64,000 nucleotides of DNA from CAZPAV01 sp964584755 (lineage in GTDB: Bacteria > Actinomycetota > Acidimicrobiia > Spongiisociales > UBA5794), in contig CAZPAV010000005.1 of the NCBI GenBank assembly GCA_964584755.1, forward strand, positions 1 to 64,000. Direction: 5' to 3'. The position numbers and the translations under genes are program-made. Positions within the stretch are counted from its first letter, which is position 1. Every line of letters starts with the position of its first letter. This document shows, one piece after another, positions 8,114 through 14,769 of this stretch. The notes under the pieces are model-generated. The model was not told the DNA's origin, searched no databases, and saw nothing but the letters and a program-made list of their open reading frames with translations.

Positions 8114-9460
8114 TCATGTTCTCCTCAGCCGTTGGGTCAGGAGAGTGACGTCGTCGAAGACCTGCTTGTCCTTCTGGATGAGACCCTTGATCTTCTCGAC
8201 GGCGTGAATGACGGTCGTGTGGTCGCGACCACCGAACGCGGCGCCGATCTTGGGGAGGGAGAGGTCGGTGTGCTCTCGGCAGAGGTACATGGCGATCTGG
8301 CGGAACCTGGCGAGGGGTTGCTTGCGGCTCGGACCCAGGAGCTCGGTGCGCGACAGACCGTAGTGGGACGCGGTGACGTCGATGACGAGGTCGGCGGTGA
8401 CCGGGGCGTCGTCCGGAGTCCGGATGATGTCGCGCAGGACCTCGTGGGCCATCTCGAGGGTGATCTGCTCGTGGGTCAGGGCGGCGTAGGCGGTCACGCG
8501 GGTGAGGGCGCCCTCCAGCTCGCGAATGTTGTCGTGAACGTTCTGCGCGATGAACTCCAGCACGTCCTCGGGCACGGGGAGAGGGGCGAACTCGGCGTTC
8601 TTCCGGAGGATGGCGAGGCGGGTCTCCACGTCCGGGCTCTGGATGTCGGTGAGGAGACCCCATTCGAAGCGGCTGCGGAGCCGGTCCTCGAGGGTGGCGA
8701 GGTGGCGGGGATGCCGGTCCGAGCTGATGACGAGCTGGCGGCCCGCCTCGTAGAGGCTGTTGAAGGTGTGGAAGAACTCCTCGAGGATCTGCTCCTTCCC
8801 CTCGAAGAACTGGACGTCGTCGAGGAGGAGGACGTCGATGGTGCGGTAGCGGTCCTTGAACTCGTCCATGCGCTTGCGCCGGATCCCGTTGATGAACTCG
8901 TTGAAGAACTGCTCCGAGGAGACGTACCGGACGACGGCGTGCGGGTCGATGGCGAGGCGGTGATGCCCGACGGCATGAAGCAGATGGGTCTTGCCGAGGC
9001 CGGCGTCGGCGTAGATGAAGAGGGGGTTGTACTGACTGCCGGGCTGTTCGGCGACGGCGAGCGCGGCGGCGTGGGCGAAGCGGTTGGACTGGCCGACGAC
9101 GAAGTTCTCGAACGTGTACTTGGGAATCAGCCGGATCCCGCGTGAGGACACGGGAGGCCGGGGGGGCGTGACGTGGACCGGTGCCGGGGGCGGATCCGGG
9201 ACGGCATTCGGCGCGGCGCTCAGACGCACCGTCATCTCCTCTCCGTAGATGGCGGCAACGGCCTCGGTGATCGTGGGGAGGTAGCGGTCACGCACCCAGC
9301 GGTAATGAAACTCGGTGGGAGCGCGGAGGCGAAGCTCCCCGTCGTCGAACTCGGGCGCGAGCGGCTCGATCCAGGTCTGGAGCGCGGCCGGGGAAATTCG
9401 GCCCTGCAGTTCTCGGCGGAGGTCGTTCCACCCCGTGCTCGAGGAGTTCGGCTGTGCCAC
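8114..9460 (-). CDS. dnaA: Chromosomal replication initiator protein DnaA
   Basis: About 448 residues from the GTG at 9460 (VAQPNSSSTGWNDLRREL), which matches the family N-terminus. A GTG 48 bases upstream extends the frame but adds residues unlike DnaA. Domain I covers the first ~90 residues, followed by a Pro-rich linker (domain II). Domain III is an AAA+ ATPase starting KYTFENFVVGQSNRFAHAAA. Its P-loop reads ADAGLGKT, so the first glycine of GxxGxGKT is alanine. Walker B is VLLLDDVQFF. Domain IV carries the DnaA signature GGRDHTTVIHAVEKI. DnaA boxes lie on both sides of the gene, consistent with origin function and autoregulation. Confidence 0.96.
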   Translation of the reverse strand: MAQPNSSSTGWNDLRRELQGRISPAALQTWIEPLAPEFDDGELRLRAPTEFHYRWVRDRYLPTITEAVAAIYGEEMTVRLSAAPNAVPDPPPAPVHVTPPRPPVSSRGIRLIPKYTFENFVVGQSNRFAHAAALAVAEQPGSQYNPLFIYADAGLGKTHLLHAVGHHRLAIDPHAVVRYVSSEQFFNEFINGIRRKRMDEFKDRYRTIDVLLLDDVQFFEGKEQILEEFFHTFNSLYEAGRQLVISSDRHPRHLATLEDRLRSRFEWGLLTDIQSPDVETRLAILRKNAEFAPLPVPEDVLEFIAQNVHDNIRELEGALTRVTAYAALTHEQITLEMAHEVLRDIIRTPDDAPVTADLVIDVTASHYGLSRTELLGPSRKQPLARFRQIAMYLCREHTDLSLPKIGAAFGGRDHTTVIHAVEKIKGLIQKDKQVFDDVTLLTQRLRRT

Positions 9461-9508
9461 GGTGCGACGCTCGCTCCCCGCTCCGACCCTTCGTGAATTT
9501 CCACACAC

Positions 9509-9529
9509 CTGTCCACAACCTGTGGAGAA
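9509..9529. promoter_or_regulatory. DnaA boxes in the dnaA leader
   Basis: Two DnaA-box-like nonamers face each other: CTGTCCACA (9509-9517) and TGTGGAGAA (9521-9529, reverse complement TTCTCCACA). Each differs from TT[A/G]TCCACA at one position. They lie between the predicted dnaA promoter and the dnaA start, a usual place for DnaA autorepression. Confidence 0.6.
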
Positions 9530-9613
9530 CTGTGGCGTGGCCCCGCCCGGCTGGGGCGTGCCCCCGTGCTCCCTCCGGGGAAGTTGCGGTCACCCGCGTG
9601 ATGAGCGGCGGCG

Positions 9614-9643
9614 AGTATATGGCGGGCGGAGCAGGACCGGCAA
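9614..9643 (-). promoter_or_regulatory. Predicted dnaA promoter
   Basis: On the minus strand, TTGCCG (-35, 9643-9638), an 18-base spacer and TATACT (-10, 9619-9614). This would start transcription near 9607, giving a leader of about 147 bases to the GTG at 9460 that contains both DnaA boxes. Confidence 0.55.
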
Positions 9644-9720
9644 GAACGCCAAAAGCGCGACCTACGTCGGTGAGCTCCGCAGCGAGGGAGGGAGAGAGCC
9701 CTTGGCATACAAGGGTTTTC

Positions 9721-9750
9721 GGAGATCGCCGGCGCCGGCCGGCGATCTCC
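9721..9750. repeat. Perfect inverted repeat in the origin region
   Basis: Two 12-base arms (GGAGATCGCCGG and its exact complement) flank a 6-base loop, forming a very stable GC hairpin. Neither side has a T-run, so it is not a canonical terminator. It sits midway between the divergent dnaA and rpmH promoters. Confidence 0.7.
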
Positions 9751-9841
9751 TTCGGCTTGGAGAGGCGCGTTCGGGGGGTGATCGATGTTTCGCGGGAGAG
9801 GAGCAGTTTTCGCGGCCGGGGTCCAGCGTGCCGGGACTCCT

Positions 9842-9870
9842 TTGACATAGCACACCACCCTCCGTAACCT
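9842..9870 (+). promoter_or_regulatory. Promoter of the rpmH operon
   Basis: TTGACA (9842-9847), exactly 17 bases, then TAACCT (9865-9870). The -35 is perfect and the spacing ideal for the housekeeping sigma factor. Transcription would begin about 40 bases before the rpmH ATG. It is the strongest promoter match found in the window. Confidence 0.75.
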
Positions 9871-9916
9871 TGCCCGCCGTACCGCGACCTCTCCCGTTCG
9901 GGAAGTTCCACCGCTC

Positions 9917-10051
9917 ATGAAGCGCACCTATCAACCCAATGTGCGGCGACGCAAGAGGAAGCACGGGTTTCGTGCCCGGATGCGCACCCGAGCCGGTCGT
10001 GCCCTCGTCAAGCGCCGCCGGCAAAAGGGCCGTCACCGTCTCACCGCCTGA
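9917..10051 (+). CDS. rpmH: 50S ribosomal protein L34
   Basis: 44 residues beginning MKRTYQPNVRRRKRKHGFR and ending GRHRLTA, the conserved L34 sequence from end to end. It is one of the smallest ribosomal proteins and is built into the large subunit near the exit tunnel. It lies first in the operon behind a near-consensus promoter and is followed by rnpA, the universal order. The upstream GGGAAG is only a modest ribosome binding site. Confidence 0.95.
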   Translation: MKRTYQPNVRRRKRKHGFRARMRTRAGRALVKRRRQKGRHRLTA

Positions 10052-10073
10052 AGGGCGGCGGCCCTACGTCTCG

Positions 10074-10388
10074 TTGCGTTCCAGCTCGCGTTTCCGAGTC
10101 GTGCACCGCACGGGTGAGCGCCGACACGTGGGCGCGGTGACGGTGGTGCGCGCGCCGGGCCCAGCGGGGCCGCCCGAGGTGGGCATCGTCGCCGGGAGAC
10201 GGGTGGGGAACGCGGTACGGCGAAACCGCGCCAAGCGCCGGCTGCGGGAGGCGATGGCACGTGTGCCTCTGGCGACGGGCACGACCTACGTCGTGGTCGC
10301 CGGACCGGGGGTGGTGGAGGCCGAGTTCTCCCGGCTCGTCGATTGGGTGCGGCGAGCCGTGGGCGGGGAAACGGAGGAACGGGAATGA
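10074..10388 (+). CDS. rnpA: Ribonuclease P protein component
   Basis: 104 residues if translation begins at TTG 10074. RnpA is the basic protein cofactor of RNase P, which matures tRNA 5' ends. The start region SLRSSSRFRVVHRTGERR matches the family's L..s..F..v...G motif. The signature GNAVRRNRAKRRLREAM is the RNR box that contacts the RNA subunit. The true start is uncertain: the TTG has no well-spaced ribosome binding site, and the same frame stays open back through rpmH to an ATG at 9939. The end overlaps yidD by four bases (ATGA). Confidence 0.88.
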   Translation: MRSSSRFRVVHRTGERRHVGAVTVVRAPGPAGPPEVGIVAGRRVGNAVRRNRAKRRLREAMARVPLATGTTYVVVAGPGVVEAEFSRLVDWVRRAVGGETEERE

Positions 10389-10660
10389 GGACGAGTACGA
10401 AGAGGAGGCAGCCCAGCCGGGCGGCCACGGGGCTGGCGTGGGCCATTCGCGGCTACCGGCGCTTCGTGTCTCCTCTCCTCGGCACGAACTGCCGCTACCA
10501 GCCGACCTGCTCGGTGTACGCGCTCGACGCGATCGGTCGGTACGGCGCGGGCCGCGGCACGTGGCTGGCTCTCCGGCGGATCGGGCGGTGTCATCCGTTC
10601 CACGAGGGCGGGTACGACCCGGTCCCGCCTGCGGGAGCGACGCGAGGTGAGAGGCCGTGA
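10385..10660 (+). CDS. yidD: Membrane protein insertion efficiency factor YidD
   Basis: 91 residues from an ATG in an ATGA overlap with the rnpA stop, preceded by GGAGGAACGGGA. The core IRGYRRFVSPLLGTNCRYQPTCSVYA followed by GRCHPFHEGGYDPVP is the DUF37/YidD signature, including the cysteine pair in CRYQPTC and the amphipathic N-terminal helix that lies on the inner membrane. It assists YidC in membrane insertion. Its stop overlaps the yidC GTG, so rnpA, yidD and yidC appear translationally coupled. Confidence 0.94.
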   Translation: MRTSTKRRQPSRAATGLAWAIRGYRRFVSPLLGTNCRYQPTCSVYALDAIGRYGAGRGTWLALRRIGRCHPFHEGGYDPVPPAGATRGERP

Positions 10661-11568
10661 ACCCGTGGACGCTGCTACTCCAGGCGATCGGGAGCGTGCT
10701 TGCCATTTTCTACCAGATCATCCCCAACTACGGGGTGGCCATCATCCTGTTGACGTTGGGGATCAGCCTCATCCTGTTCCCCATGACGCTGAAACAGACG
10801 CGATCGATGCGATCGATGCAGGAGATCCAACCGGAGGTGAAGCGCCTACAGCGGGAGCTGAAGCACGACAAGGAGGAGCTGAACAAGCAGCTCATGGCGC
10901 TCTACAAGGAACGGGGCGTGAACCCGGCCGCGGGGTGCCTCCCGATGTTGGTGCAGATGCCGATCTGGTTCGCGTTGTTCCGCGTCTTGCGCAGCGGGGA
11001 GGGCATTCCGACCGACTCGGCCTTGTGGCGGGAGGCGGTGGGCCCCGCACGGGACGCCATCGAACAGGGCCTGTCGCTGGGTCACCAGGCGTTCGAAGGG
11101 GTCCGCTTCCTCGGCATGAACCTCCTCGCCAGCCCGTCGCAGGCGTTCTCGGGACAAGGCGTCCTCGCCGCGATCCCCTACGTGCTGCTCGTCGTCGTCA
11201 TCGTTGCTGCCGGTTTCTACCAGCAGATGCAGACGATGCAGACGAAGAAGGACGATGGGCAGCAGGGGCAGGCGGCGCAAGGGATGCAGACCGCGATGAA
11301 GATCATGCCGCTCTTCTTCGGGTTCATCTCCTGGACGCTCCCCGCGGGCCTGGGGTTGTACTTCGGCACGAGCAACCTCTTCCGGATCGGGCAGCAGGCC
11401 CTGATCATCCGTCTCGAGAACGGGGGGGACGCCGAGGCCGGGGACACGCGACAGGGGCGACCCGCAGGTGGGCCGAGCAACGGAGAGGGAGGCGGCGGCA
11501 ACGGGAAGCCACCCTCGGGGCCATCCCGGCATGCCAGCAAGAAGCGCAACCGGCGCAGGAGGAAGTGA
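10657..11568 (+). CDS. yidC: Membrane protein insertase YidC/Oxa1
   Basis: 303 residues from the GTG overlapping the yidD stop (GTGA). There is an N-terminal membrane helix, then a conserved Oxa1 core with TM segments around residues 25-45, 95-115, 165-190 and 215-240. The cytosolic hairpin EIQPEVKRLQRELKHDKEELNKQL and the motif GVNPAAGCLPMLVQMPIWFALF are characteristic. It lacks the large periplasmic domain of Gram-negative YidC, as expected here. The conserved arginine of the hydrophilic groove is in LKQTRSM. A Gly/Ser linker and a very basic C-terminal tail (KKRNRRRRK) would bind ribosomes. Confidence 0.95.
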   Translation: MNPWTLLLQAIGSVLAIFYQIIPNYGVAIILLTLGISLILFPMTLKQTRSMRSMQEIQPEVKRLQRELKHDKEELNKQLMALYKERGVNPAAGCLPMLVQMPIWFALFRVLRSGEGIPTDSALWREAVGPARDAIEQGLSLGHQAFEGVRFLGMNLLASPSQAFSGQGVLAAIPYVLLVVVIVAAGFYQQMQTMQTKKDDGQQGQAAQGMQTAMKIMPLFFGFISWTLPAGLGLYFGTSNLFRIGQQALIIRLENGGDAEAGDTRQGRPAGGPSNGEGGGGNGKPPSGPSRHASKKRNRRRRK

Positions 11569-11573
11569 CCGTC

Positions 11574-12449
11574 ATGGAGTGGGTGGAAGTCCAAGGCAAG
11601 ACGGTGGAGATCGCGGTGGAGGCGGCACTCAAGGAGCTTGGGCTCGAGTCGGAGCAGCAGGCGGAGATCGAGGTGCTGCAGGAGCCGAAGTCCGGCTTTC
11701 TCGGAATCGGTGGACAGCCGGCGATCGTGAAGGTCACCCGGAAGCCGAAGCGGAGGCGGCGCCGGCGGCGGTCCCGGAAGGGGGCCAAGGGAGGCTCGAG
11801 TGCCGGGGCGCCAGCGGGTGAGCGGGAACGGAAGCCGCAACGGCCCGAAGGGCGGCCGCGAGCGGGGGGACGGAGGAACCAGGAGAAGGAGCGGCCGAAC
11901 ATGACCGAGTCGAGCGCGGAGCGGCCCGAGGCCGCGGGAATCACGGAGCAGGCCGAGGTCGCGCGCGCGTTCCTCGAGGGACTCCTCACGGCTTTCGGTC
12001 TCGAAGGTGACGTGACCACCCGGATCGAGGACGACATCCTCTTCATCGACGTGCAGGGCGAGCAGACCGAGGCGCTCGTGGGCCCGAAGGGGAGCGTGAT
12101 GCAAGCGGTGCTCGAGCTGACGCGTACCGTGGTACAGCGCAAGACGTTCGGGGCACCCCGCATGCGACTCGATGTGGCGGGTTACGCCGAGCGCCGACGG
12201 GAGGCCCTGCGTATCTACGCCGGAAAGCTCGCGGAGCGCGTGCTCGAGCAGGGGGGCGAGATCATGCTGGAGCCCATGAACGCCGCGGACCGGAAGGTCG
12301 TCCACGATGCGGTCGTCGACATCGCCGGCGTGCGCTCCTACTCGGAGGGTGAGGAACCGCATCGCGCCGTCGTGATCGCTCCGGAGACGGAGACGGCCTC
12401 TGCCGGGGGAGACACGGACGACGAGGAAGACGGCGCCCCGGACGCCTGA
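11574..12449 (+). CDS. jag: RNA-binding protein Jag/KhpB (Jag-N, KH, R3H)
   Basis: 291 residues. The Jag-N domain occupies residues 1-55 (MEWVEVQGKTVEIAVEAAL...SGFLGIGGQPAIVKV). A highly basic linker follows (a run of nine arginines around residues 60-72, then Gly/Arg/Glu). The KH domain is near residues 125-210 and R3H at the end, with the RxxxH core in ADRKVVHDAV and the motif SEGEEPHRAVVI. KhpB binds RNA with KhpA and influences cell division and envelope synthesis in Gram-positive bacteria. It starts six bases after yidC with AGGAGGAAG upstream. The next gene, rsmG, begins on the last base of its stop. Confidence 0.93.
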   Translation: MEWVEVQGKTVEIAVEAALKELGLESEQQAEIEVLQEPKSGFLGIGGQPAIVKVTRKPKRRRRRRRSRKGAKGGSSAGAPAGERERKPQRPEGRPRAGGRRNQEKERPNMTESSAERPEAAGITEQAEVARAFLEGLLTAFGLEGDVTTRIEDDILFIDVQGEQTEALVGPKGSVMQAVLELTRTVVQRKTFGAPRMRLDVAGYAERRREALRIYAGKLAERVLEQGGEIMLEPMNAADRKVVHDAVVDIAGVRSYSEGEEPHRAVVIAPETETASAGGDTDDEEDGAPDA

Positions 12450-13150
12450 TGGCGCCGGATGTTTCACGGGAAACGCGCGAGGGTGGGGAGACGGCCCACC
12501 ACACCCTGCTGAACCGGGTGGCGAGCTGGGCCGGGATCTCGGTTCGCCCCGAAGGGCCGGCGCTCCTGGAGCGGTACGTGGCCTGGCTGCAGACCGAGGC
12601 GTTGCCGGCCGGTGCGCTAGGACCGGCGGAGGCGCCGCGGCTGTGGGAGCGCCACATCGCCGACTCGATCACCTTCGCCGGGGCGTGGCGAGGTCGGTCC
12701 CCGACGCGACTCCTCGACGTGGGGAGCGGGGCCGGACTGCCCGGGCTGCCGCTCGCCGTCCTGCTTCCGGACGTCGAGGTCGTGCTGCTGGAGCGTTCCG
12801 GGCGCCGGGCCGCACTGCTGCGACGGGCGGTCCGTGTCCTCCGGCTCGAGAACGCGGCGGTCCAGCAGGGAACCGTGGACCGGGTCGCGGGTCGGGCGGA
12901 CGCCGTGACCTTCCGGGGTGTCATGGCTCCGGTGCAGGCGTTCCGGCGGGCGGTCACCCTCCTCGAGAAGCAGGGCGTGGCCGTCGTCGGGTGGCGACGC
13001 AGCCCGGCTGTCGGGAGCGAGGACGTCCCCTCCCCACCACCGGGATGGGCCGTGGACGTCGTCGCCGTTCCGGCGGAGGTGCTTGACTCCGCGCCCCGCC
13101 TCCTTAGGATGAGGGCCGCCGGGCCCCCGCGGTCCGGTCCGGCCGACTGA
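12449..13150 (+). CDS. rsmG: 16S rRNA (guanine-527-N7) methyltransferase RsmG
   Basis: 233 residues. A SAM-dependent methyltransferase that modifies G527 in the 530 loop of 16S rRNA; loss in other bacteria gives low-level streptomycin resistance. The SAM-binding motif is LLDVGSGAGLPGLPLAV, preceded by the family motif LWERHIADSI. The start ATG shares a base with the jag stop. The first codons encode MAPDVSRET, and that stretch of DNA contains a parS site, a known feature of genes next to parAB. Confidence 0.94.
   Translation: MAPDVSRETREGGETAHHTLLNRVASWAGISVRPEGPALLERYVAWLQTEALPAGALGPAEAPRLWERHIADSITFAGAWRGRSPTRLLDVGSGAGLPGLPLAVLLPDVEVVLLERSGRRAALLRRAVRVLRLENAAVQQGTVDRVAGRADAVTFRGVMAPVQAFRRAVTLLEKQGVAVVGWRRSPAVGSEDVPSPPPGWAVDVVAVPAEVLDSAPRLLRMRAAGPPRSGPAD
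12460..12475. promoter_or_regulatory. parS centromere site
   Basis: TGTTTCACGGGAAACG matches the bacterial parS palindrome TGTTTCACGTGAAACA at 14 of 16 positions. It lies inside the first codons of rsmG, about 700 bases upstream of parA, the most common position. ParB would load here and slide as a CTP-dependent clamp to organise the origin region. Confidence 0.85.
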
Positions 13151-13160
13151 GAGCGACTCC

Positions 13161-13937
13161 GTGCCACAGGCCCGCATCATCGTCATCGCCAACCAGAAGG
13201 GTGGGGTCGGCAAGTCGACGACCGCCATCAACCTCGGCGCGGGGCTGGCACTGCAGGGGGAGCGGGTCCTCGTCGTCGATCTCGATCCCCAGGGGAACAC
13301 GACGTCGGGGTTGGGGATCGACCGGGCGGCCATCGACGGCTCGACGTATGAGCTCCTCGTCGAGGAACGGCCGCTCGAGGACGTCGTCGAGCCGACCTCC
13401 GTCCGGGACCTCTTCGTGATTCCGGCGACCATCGAGCTGGCCGGGGCGGAGATCGAGCTCGTGTCCCTCTTCTCCCGGGAATCACGGCTGCGGAACGCGC
13501 TGAAGGGCGCACGGGAGGAGTACGACTTCGTCTTCGTCGACTGCCCGCCCAGCCTGGGACTGCTCACCGTCAACGGGTTGGCGGCCGCGGACGAGGTGCT
13601 CATCCCCATCCAGTGCGAGTACTACGCCCTCGAAGGCGTCAGTCAGCTCATGCGGAACATCCAGCTCGTACGGCGCAACCTGAACCCTGAACTCGAGGTC
13701 GAGGGTGTCGTCCTCACCATGTACGACGGGCGGACGCGACTCGCCGCCGACGTCGTCGCCCAGGTTCGGGAGCACTTCGGGGACCGCACCTACCGCGCCG
13801 TCATTCCCCGTACCGTGCGGCTCTCCGAGGCCCCTTCCTACGGAGAGCCGATCGAGGCGTACGATCCCATGTCTCGGGGGGCCATCGCGTATCGCGAGCT
13901 GGCCCGGGAGTTCCGGAGGCGCCATGGCCGCGCGTAA
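13161..13937 (+). CDS. parA: Chromosome-partitioning ATPase ParA (Soj)
   Basis: 258 residues from a GTG. Deviant Walker A KGGVGKST at residues 14-21 (after IIVIANQ), Walker A' region VLVVDLDPQGN, and Walker B FVFVDCPPSLG. Full chromosomal ParA length without an N-terminal HTH, so the Soj type. ATP-bound ParA dimers coat the nucleoid and pull ParB-parS complexes. It overlaps the parB start by 14 bases, and the parS site upstream completes the system. Confidence 0.96.
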   Translation: MPQARIIVIANQKGGVGKSTTAINLGAGLALQGERVLVVDLDPQGNTTSGLGIDRAAIDGSTYELLVEERPLEDVVEPTSVRDLFVIPATIELAGAEIELVSLFSRESRLRNALKGAREEYDFVFVDCPPSLGLLTVNGLAAADEVLIPIQCEYYALEGVSQLMRNIQLVRRNLNPELEVEGVVLTMYDGRTRLAADVVAQVREHFGDRTYRAVIPRTVRLSEAPSYGEPIEAYDPMSRGAIAYRELAREFRRRHGRA

Positions 13938-14769
13938 GAGCGGGCTGGGCCGTGGTCTCGAGGCGTTGATCCCGACGGACCACCCCACGAGCGGGTTCGC
14001 CGAGGTCCCCCTCGAGCTGGTTCGTCCCAACCCGCGGCAGCCGCGGCGCCACTTCGACGACGGCGAGCTGGCGGGTCTCGCGGCCTCGATCCGGGAAGTA
14101 GGGGTCCTGCAGCCCATCGTCGTGCGGGCGGACGAGGAGGGGTACGCGCTCGTGGCGGGGGAGCGACGGCTGCGCGCCGCGGCGATGGCCGGGCTGGCGA
14201 CCATACCGGCGATGATCCGTACCGGGGGTGGGGACGAGGAGGCGTTGACCGAGGCGCTCATCGAGAACGTGCAGCGGCAGGACCTCACACCTCTCGAGGA
14301 GGCGGCGGCGTACCGGCAATTACTGGAAGATTTTGGGATGCGACATGAGGACGTGGCGGCCCGGGTCGGGAAGAGTCGCAGCGCGGTGACGAACACGCTC
14401 CGCCTGCTCCAACTCCCGGCGGCGATCCAGGGCATGGTGGAGCGGGGCCTCCTCTCGGCGGGACACGCCCGTGCGCTCCTCGGGCTCGAGGACGAGGCGT
14501 ACGCGATCCACGTGGCGGAACGGGCCGTGGCGGAGGGATGGTCGGTGCGGAGGACCGAGGAGGCCGTCCGGGCGCGCCGGGGGCGGGCGGAGACGACCCG
14601 GCGGCCGCGTCGGGTGCGACCGGCGGCGATCGTGGAGCTCGAGGAGCGGCTCTCGGAGCATCTCGGAACGAAGGTCGTCATCGACTACCGCGGGCGCGGG
14701 GGAAGGCTCGTCGTGCGCTTCGGCTCACCGGAGGATCTCGAGCGGATCTACCGGCGGTTCTTCGGCTGA
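13924..14769 (+). CDS. parB: Chromosome-partitioning protein ParB (Spo0J)
   Basis: 281 residues from the ATG of MAARKSGLGRGLEALIP, preceded by GGAGGCGCC. The N-terminal domain has the CTP-binding motifs (RPNPRQPRRHF, then GERRLRAAAMAG). The segment TEALIENVQRQDLTPLEEA is the second CTP-binding box. The central helix-turn-helix (DVAARVGKSRSAVTNTLRLL) reads parS, and the C-terminal ~60 residues form the dimerisation domain ending LERIYRRFFG. It is transcribed with parA. Its last 22 bases overlap tail-to-tail with the cwlM-like gene. Confidence 0.96.
   Translation: MAARKSGLGRGLEALIPTDHPTSGFAEVPLELVRPNPRQPRRHFDDGELAGLAASIREVGVLQPIVVRADEEGYALVAGERRLRAAAMAGLATIPAMIRTGGGDEEALTEALIENVQRQDLTPLEEAAAYRQLLEDFGMRHEDVAARVGKSRSAVTNTLRLLQLPAAIQGMVERGLLSAGHARALLGLEDEAYAIHVAERAVAEGWSVRRTEEAVRARRGRAETTRRPRRVRPAAIVELEERLSEHLGTKVVIDYRGRGGRLVVRFGSPEDLERIYRRFFG

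Larger units (their letters stand above)
9461..9916. other. Gene-free divergent region between dnaA and rpmH
   Basis: 456 bases without a credible gene. It holds DnaA-box-like sites next to dnaA, a dnaA promoter on the minus strand, a perfect 12-base inverted repeat in the middle, a degenerate parS-like sequence at 9786-9801, and a near-consensus promoter for the rpmH operon. It is the point from which replication and ribosome genes are transcribed in opposite directions, and it may be a second half of a bipartite origin. Confidence 0.6.

Noticed and set aside
9721..9750. Rho-independent terminator between dnaA and rpmH
   Set aside because: No gene ends toward it on either strand and there is no U-tract.
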